Positions 40,201 through 48,206 of a DNA stretch of 64,000 nucleotides are shown here, one piece after another. The stretch covers positions 124,001 to 188,000 of the forward strand of contig JALHPU010000002.1 in the NCBI GenBank assembly GCA_022842325.1. The letters run 5' to 3'. The notes under the pieces are model-generated. The model worked only from the letters and a program-made list of their open reading frames with translations, was not told the origin of the DNA and made no database searches. This DNA comes from Sulfuritalea sp. GTDB lineage: Bacteria > Pseudomonadota > Gammaproteobacteria > Burkholderiales > Rhodocyclaceae. Every line of letters starts with the position of its first letter. Position 1 is the first letter of the stretch. Position numbers and translations under genes: made by a program.

Positions 40201-41102
40201 TTCATGTGAAAGCTGCTGCCCGCGGCTTCGAAAACGCGCACATCAGCGCCATGCGCTTGAAGAAGCATGAGCAGGCGTAAGGCCTCAGGGTCGGTTACGT
40301 CCAAGTAGTCGCTGGTGACCACCCGAAAGCGAGCGGGCGGTCGCGGGCGCGTGCCGTCGGCATTCAGAGCACTTAAGAGGTCCGGCAGCAATAAGCGGAG
40401 GCCAGTTACTTTGATGAAGGCAACGGCAAAATCAATTTCGTCCGCTTGCGCGATTGCGGCACATAGATGGGGAAGAAAGTGATTCGAGCCGCCAGCGACG
40501 ACCCGGCTGTGCTCAGCGGGTTGGCGTCGAACAAGTGCGTTCAGCCATTGTTCGCTGCGCCCGGGGCGTTGATCGGCTGTCGTCCAGCAGTGAATGGAGC
40601 CAACTTCGGCAAGCCCCTGAAGCCATGCACGCAAACGTGGTTCGGTTGCATCGGTGAAGTGACGGTCGCCGTCGTGACGTTCGCCATTGCCGAGCTTGAA
40701 GCTTACATACATGACGCCATCGGGCTTGAGCGCTCGCCAAAGCCGGAAGAAGGCGTTTGATAAATCAGCTTCGGGAACGTGTAACAAACTCGCACACGAC
40801 CAAATGCCGTCGTAGCTTGCTTCCTCGGTAACCTCAAGGAATGTGCGAACGGTGACAGGGTGGTTGGTATGTTGAGTCGCTAGGTTGGCGATTTCAGGAG
40901 ATGCGTCGAATGCAACAACGCGATAGCCACGGCTGAGAAATTCTTTCGTGTCGCGGCCCGAACCGCATCCTGCATCCATCAGCAATCCACCGCGGGGGAT
41001 GGTGGATAGAAACTCCTCGTAGAAAGCGGTCATGTCCACATGAGCTGTGTCCATGAAGTACTGAGGAGCATTTCTCGTGTAGTAGTCGCTTGAATCAGAC
41101 AT
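37239..41102 (-). CDS. Multidomain methyltransferase–PLD nuclease–SF2 helicase–S24–DUF3427 protein
   Basis: 1287 residues. Domains in order: class I AdoMet methyltransferase (1-185; LMDAGCGSGRDTKEF at 41-55); PLD-type nuclease (200-370; HMKAYLF at 299-305, GSSNIS 325-330, one HxK motif); SF2 helicase (400-770; Walker A LATGLGKT 429-436, DEFHH 519-523, TATPD 545-549, QLGRGLRK 717-724); a helical region (780-990); S24/LexA-like peptidase (1000-1140; ASGNSMDGG with the nucleophile Ser near 1062); DUF3427-like C-terminus (1150-1287; HWQSQNSTKPESSRGKAII). The PLD–helicase–DUF3427 core is known; the added methyltransferase and S24 parts make it elaborate. Likely acts on foreign DNA. AT-richer than neighbours. 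Confidence 0.85.
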   Translation of the reverse strand: MSDSSDYYTRNAPQYFMDTAHVDMTAFYEEFLSTIPRGGLLMDAGCGSGRDTKEFLSRGYRVVAFDASPEIANLATQHTNHPVTVRTFLEVTEEASYDGIWSCASLLHVPEADLSNAFFRLWRALKPDGVMYVSFKLGNGERHDGDRHFTDATEPRLRAWLQGLAEVGSIHCWTTADQRPGRSEQWLNALVRRQPAEHSRVVAGGSNHFLPHLCAAIAQADEIDFAVAFIKVTGLRLLLPDLLSALNADGTRPRPPARFRVVTSDYLDVTDPEALRLLMLLQAHGADVRVFEAAGSSFHMKAYLFAHFQEDPSGGPRLTGTAFIGSSNISRQALKDGLEWNYRIDYPADSGYLEARARFEELFTARQTVPLTDRWIDDYEARRVPPPRAIAPGTQEVDPPPIPTSIQLDALAALSASRQDGYRRGLVVLATGLGKTWLAAFDAQQQGARRVLFVAHREEILEQAAETFLRIRPRARVGFYMGQIRDSEVDVLCASVQTLSRAYHLERFPKQHFDYVVIDEFHHAAATTYRRLLNHFVPQFLLGLTATPDRSDQSDILSLCDDNLVYVCNLFAGIESRLLAPFHYYGIFDESVNYKELPWRNGRFDPEELSNKLATLARARHAHQQWLEKRLTRTLAFCVSIRHAEYMAAYFSQAGISAAAVYAGSELSRGDALERLADRRLEVLFSVDLFNEGVDLPSIDTVMLLRPTESKILFLQQLGRGLRKTDEKSHLVVLDFIANHQSFLHKPQALLGAGQSFKQLAEFAHRYEQKRLELPLGCFVNFDLRFIEFLKSLDTDGITKDYEALKTTLGRRPSLAEFYRAGVSITTMRRQFGSWFELVDSQDDLSAEEADCVTLQKDFLREIETTVMTKSFKMVLLEAFQELGGWSSSPSFGDLAERSWEVLQRRRPLLSDLPDNMRGATSASPAGWLGYWKSNPINAWTGGNLADSSRAYFQVDNEHLRPSFNVPEQQRDTLAALVQELVDYRLAAYEVRKSSSEPANNVIPFKRPIPDRTTLAYFPNLKIACGHFKTGTADSEEHRSLGVGHGRLDPARHFIARASGNSMDGGKNPIRDGDYLLLELITASSAGSITGKTIVIERQDQAGDNQYLLRVVRKAPDGTYVLIANNQDYADLLATDEMRTRARLLDILDPLELVIGNSFKRDEIPSLFGEQFNRAVWETGHVVIKSTNSHVLLVTLNKQGSATEHRYMDHWIDEKTFHWQSQNSTKPESSRGKAIIEQAKLGTKIHLFVRENRLEAKKAAPFIYYGQVRYESHSGSAPISVVFKIES

Positions 41103-41221
41103 GCCGATATGCCGCGCGTGGTTTCGCGCAGCCTACCAGGTTCGTCGTATCTGCATATATCGCTTCATTGAATATTGCATAACAGTTTCCCGCGGGCATA
41201 ATGCGCCCCAGGGAGAAACCT

Positions 41222-42160
41222 ATGCTAATCAAATCAGCCGACGACAAAAGCAAGCGGCTGCGCTTGCTCGATGAGCTGCAAAAATCCGACCGCCTGAATG
41301 ATCGCCAAAAGAAGTGGCTGCGCGAGGAATACTGGCGCCTGGCTCCGGGCGTTGCCGGTGAGCAGGACGCGGCGCACTATCTGGACATGACCTTTGGTAG
41401 CGGAAAGAATCACGCGTTGCTTCATGACTTGCGTCTGGAGGCGGATGGGCAAGTTGCTCAAATTGACCACTTATTGATCTCCAGAACATTTACCTTCTTT
41501 CTGCTGGAAACCAAGAGCTTTCGCGGCAGCCTGCACATCAACGAACAAGGCGAATTTACCGTCGAATACGAAGGCAACCGCTGCTACGGCATCGAATCGC
41601 CCCTTGAGCAAAGTCGACGCCATGAATTCATTCTGCGGAAAGTCTTGGACCGCCTCGGTATTGCGGGACGCATCGGCTCTGAACCCACATTTCAGCACGT
41701 GGTATTGGTTCACCCTAAGGCCGTCATTCATCGGCCGCCCGCCAAGGTGGTCGACACGAGCATGGTCATTAAGGCCGACCAGTTCCAGACATGGTTCGAG
41801 CGTTATATCGATGGTCACGGCGTCGTCGCGACATTCGCCTGGGCGTTGAATCTTAGAGGGCGGGACACCGTTAAAGAATGGGGTGAGCGGCTCAAGGCCG
41901 AGCACCGCCCGACCAATCCGCTGGATCTGCCGCCGTTCATGAAGCCCAAAGCGCCGGCGCCCACCGCGCGCGCGCCCGTCTCAAGCCAGACCGTAGACAG
42001 CCCAGCGCAGGCTCGGGTAAAAGATCGTGCGGCGCCGGTATGCGTTACGTGTGGAATGGGCTTGACCCCAGCCGCCGTTAAGTACTGCCAGGACAAAGCT
42101 GCCTGGTTTGGCGGCAAGCTTTACTGCTTCAAACACCAAGCCGCCGCCAAGCAAGCTTGA
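41222..42160 (+). CDS. NERD domain nuclease-like protein with C-terminal zinc ribbon
   Basis: 312-residue protein. The NERD (nuclease-related) domain spans about 45-170, with the D…E-x-K core in AQIDHLLISRTFTFFLLETK. After a Pro/Ala linker the C-terminus has a possible zinc site (CVTCGMGLTPAAVKYC … YC). NERD is found in bacterial plasmid and defence-related proteins; the nuclease activity is by analogy. AGGGAG before 41222 sets the start (41201 also in frame). It is divergent from the large helicase gene with a 119-bp gap, AT-rich (ATATATCGCTTCATTGAATA), probably holding both promoters. Confidence 0.85.
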   Translation: MLIKSADDKSKRLRLLDELQKSDRLNDRQKKWLREEYWRLAPGVAGEQDAAHYLDMTFGSGKNHALLHDLRLEADGQVAQIDHLLISRTFTFFLLETKSFRGSLHINEQGEFTVEYEGNRCYGIESPLEQSRRHEFILRKVLDRLGIAGRIGSEPTFQHVVLVHPKAVIHRPPAKVVDTSMVIKADQFQTWFERYIDGHGVVATFAWALNLRGRDTVKEWGERLKAEHRPTNPLDLPPFMKPKAPAPTARAPVSSQTVDSPAQARVKDRAAPVCVTCGMGLTPAAVKYCQDKAAWFGGKLYCFKHQAAAKQA

Positions 42161-42261
42161 TGGGAACCGGCCGGGCCGGCCATTTTGAACAGAGCCCTGC
42201 TGATGCCGGCATCCACGCCCGAACCGGGGGAACCGGAACTGCTCTGGCATCGCTGAAGACT

Positions 42262-43326
42262 TCAGTCGTACCACACGCCCCGGCCAGCCCCGTGCTGTGT
42301 AAGCTGCCCGCGATTGACCAAGGCCCGGAAATGCTGCTTGAGCGTATTGCGATTGCTGCCGGTCAGCCGAATCGCGTCACCCATGGTGATGCGTCCGTGT
42401 TCCCGCGCAAACTCGACGATCTGCAGCGAGAGTCCGGGTAGCGCGGCCAGCACGATCTTTTCGCGCTCCACCTTGCGATTCAGGCGCCGTACCTGCTCAG
42501 CCAGCGCACGCAGGAAAAAGACCAGCCAGGGCTGCCAGTCCGGAGAATCGGTGCGGATCGTCCCTTGCGTTTGTCGCAGCGCGAGGTAGTAGGCTTCCTT
42601 GCTCTGCTCGATTACGCTTTCGAGCGAACTGTAGGGCACATAGGCATAGCCGGCCTGCAGCAATAGCAGTGTGGTCAGCGCCCGGCTCAGACGGCCATTG
42701 CCGTCCTGAAAGGGGTGGATCTCCAGAAACACCACGACCCAGATGCCGATCAGCAACAGCGGATGCAGACGCGCGGCGGCGCGCTCGTCGTTGAACCACG
42801 CGACCAGCTCGGTCATCAGGCGCGGCGTGTCGAAAGGCGTAGCGGTTTCGAACACCACGCCCAGCTGTTTGCCATCCTCGTCGAGGGCAACCACGCTGTT
42901 GGTGGAGGTCTTGTAATTGCCCCGATGCCTGGCGTCCTTCTCGCTCCAGGCCAGCAGATCGCGGTGCAGTTGCTTGATGTGGTTCTCGGTCAGCGCGATG
43001 TCCGGCCAGGATGAGAAGACCAGTTCCATGACCTCGGCGTAGCCCGCCACTTCCTGTTCGTCGCGGGTGGCGAAGGACTTGATCTGCAGATTGGACAGCA
43101 GGCGCTCGACTTCACGGTCCGACAGCCGGCTGCCCTCGATGCGGGTGGACGAGCCGATGCTCTCGATGGTTGCAACGCGCAGCAATGCCGAGAGCCGGTC
43201 CGGCGCCAGAGTGCCGAGCGCGCGCCAGGCCCCCTTGAATTCATCGATGCCGGCGATGAGGCTGAGGATCTCGGGAGTAATCTGTACGGCATGGGATCGG
43301 ATCATGGGCGCCAATACTACACCCAT
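42262..43326 (-). CDS. Fic family protein (AMP-transferase type)
   Basis: 354-residue Fic protein. Catalytic motif EIHPFQDGNGRLSRALTT at 202-219 keeps the His and the Asp/Asn-Gly-Arg needed for AMPylation. An N-terminal inhibitory motif, SSTRIEGS at 59-66, is of the class II autoinhibited type. Residues 290-354 are a winged-helix (GDAIRLTGSNRNTLKQHFRA). By family it transfers AMP to a protein hydroxyl; the target is unknown. Start at 43326; an ATG at 43305 is also possible. It closes the accessory island on the right. Its 101-bp gap to the NERD gene has a CCGGCC-type palindrome only. Confidence 0.92.
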   Translation of the reverse strand: MGVVLAPMIRSHAVQITPEILSLIAGIDEFKGAWRALGTLAPDRLSALLRVATIESIGSSTRIEGSRLSDREVERLLSNLQIKSFATRDEQEVAGYAEVMELVFSSWPDIALTENHIKQLHRDLLAWSEKDARHRGNYKTSTNSVVALDEDGKQLGVVFETATPFDTPRLMTELVAWFNDERAAARLHPLLLIGIWVVVFLEIHPFQDGNGRLSRALTTLLLLQAGYAYVPYSSLESVIEQSKEAYYLALRQTQGTIRTDSPDWQPWLVFFLRALAEQVRRLNRKVEREKIVLAALPGLSLQIVEFAREHGRITMGDAIRLTGSNRNTLKQHFRALVNRGQLTQHGAGRGVWYD

Positions 43327-43371
43327 TTACACCCATTCCGCCAGGTCCACTGGATCTGGCGCCCTGCTGCT

Positions 43372-44406
43372 TCAGGCGCCTTTCGCCGACGGGAAATATT
43401 TCTCCAGCATCAGGCCGAAATCCGTGCGCGTCGTATAGCGCAGCCTGACCTCGTTGTACGGAAATGCCCGGCGCAGGTTTTCGATACTGAAGCGGTTTTC
43501 CGGTTCGGTGCTGACCACCACCATCCCCATGTGGCCCTCTCGCCCCCAGGGCAGCCACTGGCATTGCTGGCTTCCGGCCCGGGTCAGCCGTTTCACCAGT
43601 TCCGGATCGGCACGCCAGGATGACTCGTAGGGCTGATAGGGCAGCTTGGTCGCCTTGGCCAGCGCCTGCCCGATCCTGGCCAGCGGCAGCTTGAAGTCTT
43701 CCACCAGAACCTGCTCCAGATCCTTGTTCTTGCGCTGCGCCCAGCGCTGCGCCAGTTCGAGCTCGAGGGACGAGATCACGCCCTGTTCCGCCAGGGCTTC
43801 ATAGCGCTTGGGCAACAGGGCTCCGGTCTTGATGCGCTGGAAGAACGCCAGCGCGAGGACCGCGGACAATTGGGCCAGGCCGTCCTCCGACACGCTGTCG
43901 AACTGCGCGTCGCCGCGCTGGTTGATCAATTGCAGCACGCCGACCAGTTCCTTGCCCAGGCCCTGCAGCAAGGGAGCCACCAGCATGTGCTCCGAGCGAA
44001 AGCCGGTGGCCTGATCGACCTGCTGGTTGAACTGCAACCCGGGGTCGATCCGCTTCAATTCCTCGGGGTCGTTCAAGTTGTTGATCCGCAGCGTTTGGCG
44101 GGTCAGCGCGACAAAGCCGGCGATGCTCTGCTTGTCGATCGGCAGCACCAGATCCTCGTTGGAGTCGATGCCCGTCTTCACTTTGGAAACCAGGAGCGCG
44201 CGGTCCTTGTCGACCACATACAGGGTCAGGCGCTCGCACTGGAACAGCTCGCAGATCTCCGGCGCCAGATCGATCATGATCTGCGCGATGTTGTCGGTCG
44301 CATGGATCTTGTTGGTCAAGGCCTGCAGGCGTTTCGCAAAATCAAGCTTGGCCTCCAGGGTTGCAAGCTGCGCCTGCCTGGAGGGGGCTGGGTCAGGTCG
44401 GGTCAT
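43372..44406 (-). CDS. GAF domain protein with GspE-N/MshEN-like C-terminus
   Basis: 344-residue cytoplasmic protein. GAF domain at about 30-190 (TNKIHATDNIAQIMIDLAPE, VAPLLQGLGKELVGVLQLIN). Residues 200-340 look like the N-terminal MshEN-type domain of GspE/PilB ATPases (SSLELELAQRWAQRKNKDLE, VSTEPENRFSIENLRRAFPY), which in relatives binds c-di-GMP. The ATPase domain that follows in GAF–GspE proteins is absent. It could be a ligand-sensing regulator derived from such an ATPase; family assignment of the second half is from memory of related proteins. Confidence 0.7.
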   Translation of the reverse strand: MTRPDPAPSRQAQLATLEAKLDFAKRLQALTNKIHATDNIAQIMIDLAPEICELFQCERLTLYVVDKDRALLVSKVKTGIDSNEDLVLPIDKQSIAGFVALTRQTLRINNLNDPEELKRIDPGLQFNQQVDQATGFRSEHMLVAPLLQGLGKELVGVLQLINQRGDAQFDSVSEDGLAQLSAVLALAFFQRIKTGALLPKRYEALAEQGVISSLELELAQRWAQRKNKDLEQVLVEDFKLPLARIGQALAKATKLPYQPYESSWRADPELVKRLTRAGSQQCQWLPWGREGHMGMVVVSTEPENRFSIENLRRAFPYNEVRLRYTTRTDFGLMLEKYFPSAKGA

Positions 44407-44460
44407 CTGTTGGCATCCTCTGAAAAAACAAACCGTGCTGCACTGATCGAATCAACGGTA

Positions 44461-45387
44461 TCAAAGCTGCAAACGCCAGTCCGCTTCAAGTCGCTGCGGC
44501 GGGCGGCTTTCAAGCAGTTTGACCAGCGCATGCAGCACGCGATTGACCGGCGTCGCAATGCCCAACGCCGCGCCGCGGCGCAGCACATGGCCATTCAGGT
44601 AATCGATTTCGCTGGGCTTGTGGCGCGCCAGGTCCTGGGCAGTCGAGGAGATCTGGTCCGGCATGGTGCGCGCGATGCGTTGCACCGCCTCCCAGACGTC
44701 GCCGGGCACGCTGACGCCCTCGGCGCTTGCCACGGCCAGGCATTCCTGCACCGCGTCGCGCATCACGTCTTCGACGCCGGCGCCCTGCACCAGCCGCCCG
44801 TAGGGCAGCTGGGTGATCGCCGAGAGGGCGTTGTAGGCGCAGTTCAGGATCAGCTTGGACCACAGCGCGCCGGCGACATTGTCGGAAATCTCCACCGGCA
44901 CTGCCGCCGCGGCGAACAGCGTCACCAGTTCCTCGCTGGCGGCGACCGGCCCAATCACCAGTTCGCCGCGCCCGCGATGCCTGATGTGACCGGGCCCGGC
45001 CATTTCGGCGGCGACATAGACCACCGCCGGCAGTACTTCGCGCCCGAGCCGCGCCTGCAGCCGCTGGGCATTGTCGACGCCGTTCTGCAGGCTCAGCACG
45101 ATCGCGTCCGACGCCAGATGCGGCGCCATTTCCGCCGCGGCGTTTTCGGTGTCGGTGGACTTGACGCAGCACAGCACCAGTTGCGCCCCGGCGATGCCGC
45201 CGGCATCGGTCGCGGCCTGCAGCGGCACGTGCTCGCGAAAGGTCTGCGTGTCGAGCAGCAGGCCGTCGCGGCGCACCGCGGCCACGTGCTGCGCGCGGCC
45301 GATCAGGGTCACGTCATTGCCGACACGCGCCAGCATGCCGCCGTAGTAGCAGCCGACCGCGCCGGCCCCCATCACCGCAATCTTCAT
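44461..45387 (-). CDS. panE: 2-dehydropantoate 2-reductase (PanE/ApbA family)
   Basis: 308-residue NADPH-dependent reductase. Rossmann motif KIAVMGAGAVGCYYGGMLAR at the start; ELILNCAYNALSAITQLPYG-type segment (KLILNCAYNALSAIT) with the catalytic Lys; and KPSEIDYLNGHVLRRGAALG near the end. It should reduce ketopantoate to pantoate, but the PanE/ApbA family includes other ketoacid reductases. ATG 45387 has GAGGTGA seven bases before it. A GTG at 45396 overlaps the pepN stop. Both genes are probably one operon. Confidence 0.88.
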   Translation of the reverse strand: MKIAVMGAGAVGCYYGGMLARVGNDVTLIGRAQHVAAVRRDGLLLDTQTFREHVPLQAATDAGGIAGAQLVLCCVKSTDTENAAAEMAPHLASDAIVLSLQNGVDNAQRLQARLGREVLPAVVYVAAEMAGPGHIRHRGRGELVIGPVAASEELVTLFAAAAVPVEISDNVAGALWSKLILNCAYNALSAITQLPYGRLVQGAGVEDVMRDAVQECLAVASAEGVSVPGDVWEAVQRIARTMPDQISSTAQDLARHKPSEIDYLNGHVLRRGAALGIATPVNRVLHALVKLLESRPPQRLEADWRLQL

Positions 45388-45392
45388 CGCGC

Positions 45393-48101
45393 TCACCTCA
45401 ATGCGTTGCCGACGACTTCGGCAACGCCCCTGGCCAGGTCTGCACAGGCAGCGATGCGCTCCAGCGCGGCGCGGGCATGGGTCTGGCGCCCGGCGTCGAA
45501 CTGGCGCCAGCGGTCGAAGCTGCGCGCCAGACGCGCGGCCACCTGCGGATTCATCGCCTGCAATTCAATGATGACGTCGGCGGCCAGCTGGTAGCCGCTG
45601 CCGTCGGCGGCATGGAAGTGGCGCGGATTGGCGGCGCAGAAGCTGCGCAGCAGGGCATACACCTTGTTCGGGTTCTTCAGGTCGAAGGAGGTATGCCGCA
45701 TGAGTTGGCGCACCCGTGCCGCGGTGTCGGGCAGGCGCGAAGTGGCCTGCACCTGCAGCCATTTATCGAGCACCAGCGCCTCGCCCTGCCAGCGCGCATG
45801 GAAGGCGGCGAGGCTCTCGTCGCGCGCGGGCAGGTCGAGATTGGCCAGGGTGGACAAGGCGGCGATCACGTCGGTCATGTTGCCGCCCCGCTCGAGCTGG
45901 ACCCGCAGCCGCGGCAGCACCGCGTCGCGCACGTAGCTTTCATCGCTGTCGGCCAGGTAGCCGAGGCAGAGGTTGCGCAGCGCACGGCGGCCGACCTGGG
46001 CGCCGTCGGGTGCGTAGGGCCCGCTCGGCGCGAGCGCGGACCATGCCTGCTCGAAGGCGTCGCGCAAAGTCGCGGCGAGATGGCGGCGCAGAGTGAGGCG
46101 GGCGCGGTGGATGGCGTCCGGATCGATCACGCCGCCGCGTGCCGCCACTTCTTCGGCCAGCACCTGCTCGGCCGGCAGCACCAGCGCTTCGGCGGCCAGC
46201 GCCGCATCGCCACCGTTACCCAAACGCAAACCGTCCTCGAGCACGCGGGCTACGGCAGCGACCAGAGCCGCCGGAATCCAGGCCGCGCCTGCGCCGCCGG
46301 CGGCGATGCCGGCCAGCAGCACGCGCGTGGCCAGGCGCTGCCCGGCTTCCCAGCGGTTGAACGGGTCCGAGTCGTGCGCCATCAGGTGGGCGAGCTCGGC
46401 ATCGGTCTGCTCGAAATCGAGATGCACCGGCGCCGAGAAATCGCGCAGCAGCGAGACCACCGGCGCGGCCGGAATGTCGTCGAAGACGAAGCTTTGCGTG
46501 GCCGCGGTCAGCGACAGCACCCGTGTAGTTTCCGGCAGCGCATCGCTACCGTCGGGCAGCACCAGGCCGACCGCGACCGGAATGTGCAGCGGGCCGGCGT
46601 CGATCGCCACGCCGGCCTCCTGCAGCCGCTGCTCGTAGGCGGTGGGCGCCAGGCTCTGAGTCAGGGTCAGCGTGTAGCGTTGGGCGGCCGCGTCGTAACT
46701 GCCTGCCGCTTTCAGGTGCGGCGTGCCGGCGCGGGAATACCAGCGGCGGAACTGGGTCAGGTCCACGCCCGCATCTTTCCCCCCTGCATCCTGCATCGCG
46801 GCGACGAAATCGTCGCAGGTCACGGCCTGCCCGTCGTGGCGCCGGAAGTAGAGGTCCATGCCCTTGCGGAAGCCTTCGCGGCCGAGCAGGGTGTGGATCA
46901 TGCGCACGACTTCGGCGCCTTTTTCGTACACCGTGGCGGTGTAGAAATTGTTGATCTCGGCATAGGAGGCGGGGCGGATCGGATGCGCCATCGGCCCGGC
47001 ATCCTCGGGAAACTGGGCGACGCGCAGCTGGCGCACTTCCTGGATGCGCGTCACGGCGCGCGAATGCGTATCGGCGCCGAACTCCTGGTCGCGGAATACC
47101 GTGAGGCCTTCCTTGAGCGAGAGCTGGAACCAGTCGCGGCAAGTGACGCGATTGCCGGTCCAGTTGTGGAAATACTCGTGGGCGACGACGCGGTCGATGT
47201 TCTGGTAATCCATGTCGGTCGCGGTGTCGGGGCGCGCCAGCACGTACTTGGTGTTGAAGATGTTGAGGCCCTTGTTCTCCATCGCCCCCATGTTGAAGTC
47301 GCCCACCGCGACGATCATGTAGTGGTCGAGGTCCATCTCGAGGCCGAAGCGCTGCTCGTCCCAGGCCATGGCCTTCTTCAGCGCCGTCAGGGCGTGGCCG
47401 CACTGGTCGAGCTTGCCGGGTTCGACATAGATGCCAAGGCGCACCTTGCGCCCCGAGCGCGTGACGAAACTGTCTTCGAGCACGTCGAGCCTGGCTGCGA
47501 CCAGTGCGAACAGGTAGGCCGGCTTGGCGTAGGGATCTTCCCAGCGCGCCCAGTGGCGGCTGGTGTCTGCGGCAGATTCGCCGCTGGCGACCAGGTTGCC
47601 GTTGGACAGCAGCTGCGGAAAGCGCTCGCGCGCCGCCTCGATGGTGCAGCTGAAGCGCGCCATGACGTCGGGCCGGTCGGGAAAGAAGGTGATGCGGCGG
47701 AAGCCCTCGGCTTCGCACTGGGTGAAGTAGCCGTCCTGCGAACGATAGAGGCCGGAGAGCTGGGTGTTGTGGTCCGGGTCGAGGCGCACCACGGTTTCCA
47801 GCGTAAAGGTCTCGGGCAATGGCGCGGATTCAACGCCGACGATGCTCAGCGTGTCGTCGGCCAGGGTGTAGCGCGAGGGCGCCAGCGCCGTACCGTCGAT
47901 GCCGACCGCGCGCAAGGCAAGCTCCTCGCCGTGCAGCACCAGCGCGCCGCCCGCGCCCTGCGGGTTGCGCCGGCAGGCAAGCCGGGCGCGCACCTCGGCG
48001 TAGCCGTCGTGGAGCGCGACATGGAGATCGACCGTAGCGACCAGCCAGGCCGGCGGGGTGTAGTCCTTGAGGTAGATGGCGTGCGGGGTTTCGGTGCGCA
48101 T
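45393..48101 (-). CDS. pepN: Aminopeptidase N (PepN, M1 family)
   Basis: 902-residue zinc aminopeptidase. GAMEN motif in VGDFNMGAMENKGLNIF at about 275-285, zinc site VAHEYFHNWTGNRV (HExxH) at about 313-326 with the distal Glu in SLKEGLTVFRDQEF. Full family length (E. coli PepN 870). It releases N-terminal residues from peptides in the cytoplasm. The start ATG at 48101 has AGGAA seven bases before it. Longer reading frames upstream are not supported. Confidence 0.97.
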   Translation of the reverse strand: MRTETPHAIYLKDYTPPAWLVATVDLHVALHDGYAEVRARLACRRNPQGAGGALVLHGEELALRAVGIDGTALAPSRYTLADDTLSIVGVESAPLPETFTLETVVRLDPDHNTQLSGLYRSQDGYFTQCEAEGFRRITFFPDRPDVMARFSCTIEAARERFPQLLSNGNLVASGESAADTSRHWARWEDPYAKPAYLFALVAARLDVLEDSFVTRSGRKVRLGIYVEPGKLDQCGHALTALKKAMAWDEQRFGLEMDLDHYMIVAVGDFNMGAMENKGLNIFNTKYVLARPDTATDMDYQNIDRVVAHEYFHNWTGNRVTCRDWFQLSLKEGLTVFRDQEFGADTHSRAVTRIQEVRQLRVAQFPEDAGPMAHPIRPASYAEINNFYTATVYEKGAEVVRMIHTLLGREGFRKGMDLYFRRHDGQAVTCDDFVAAMQDAGGKDAGVDLTQFRRWYSRAGTPHLKAAGSYDAAAQRYTLTLTQSLAPTAYEQRLQEAGVAIDAGPLHIPVAVGLVLPDGSDALPETTRVLSLTAATQSFVFDDIPAAPVVSLLRDFSAPVHLDFEQTDAELAHLMAHDSDPFNRWEAGQRLATRVLLAGIAAGGAGAAWIPAALVAAVARVLEDGLRLGNGGDAALAAEALVLPAEQVLAEEVAARGGVIDPDAIHRARLTLRRHLAATLRDAFEQAWSALAPSGPYAPDGAQVGRRALRNLCLGYLADSDESYVRDAVLPRLRVQLERGGNMTDVIAALSTLANLDLPARDESLAAFHARWQGEALVLDKWLQVQATSRLPDTAARVRQLMRHTSFDLKNPNKVYALLRSFCAANPRHFHAADGSGYQLAADVIIELQAMNPQVAARLARSFDRWRQFDAGRQTHARAALERIAACADLARGVAEVVGNALR

Positions 48102-48179
48102 GGGCAATTCCTGGAAGGCGTTGGCTGCGGCGTGAAAAAGGCCGGAGACAGAGCGTAGCAGACACTGCGGCTTTGCCCA

Positions 48180-48206
48180 AAGAGTCGGCGCCGGCGGTAC
48201 GGCGGC
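48180..48206 (+). repeat. Dispersed GTCGGCGC element, copy 7
   Basis: AGAGTCGGCGCCGGCGGTAC then GGCGGC. It lies between pepN and the flavin reductase gene, abutting the TAG stop codon of the latter on the minus strand. Confidence 0.5.
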
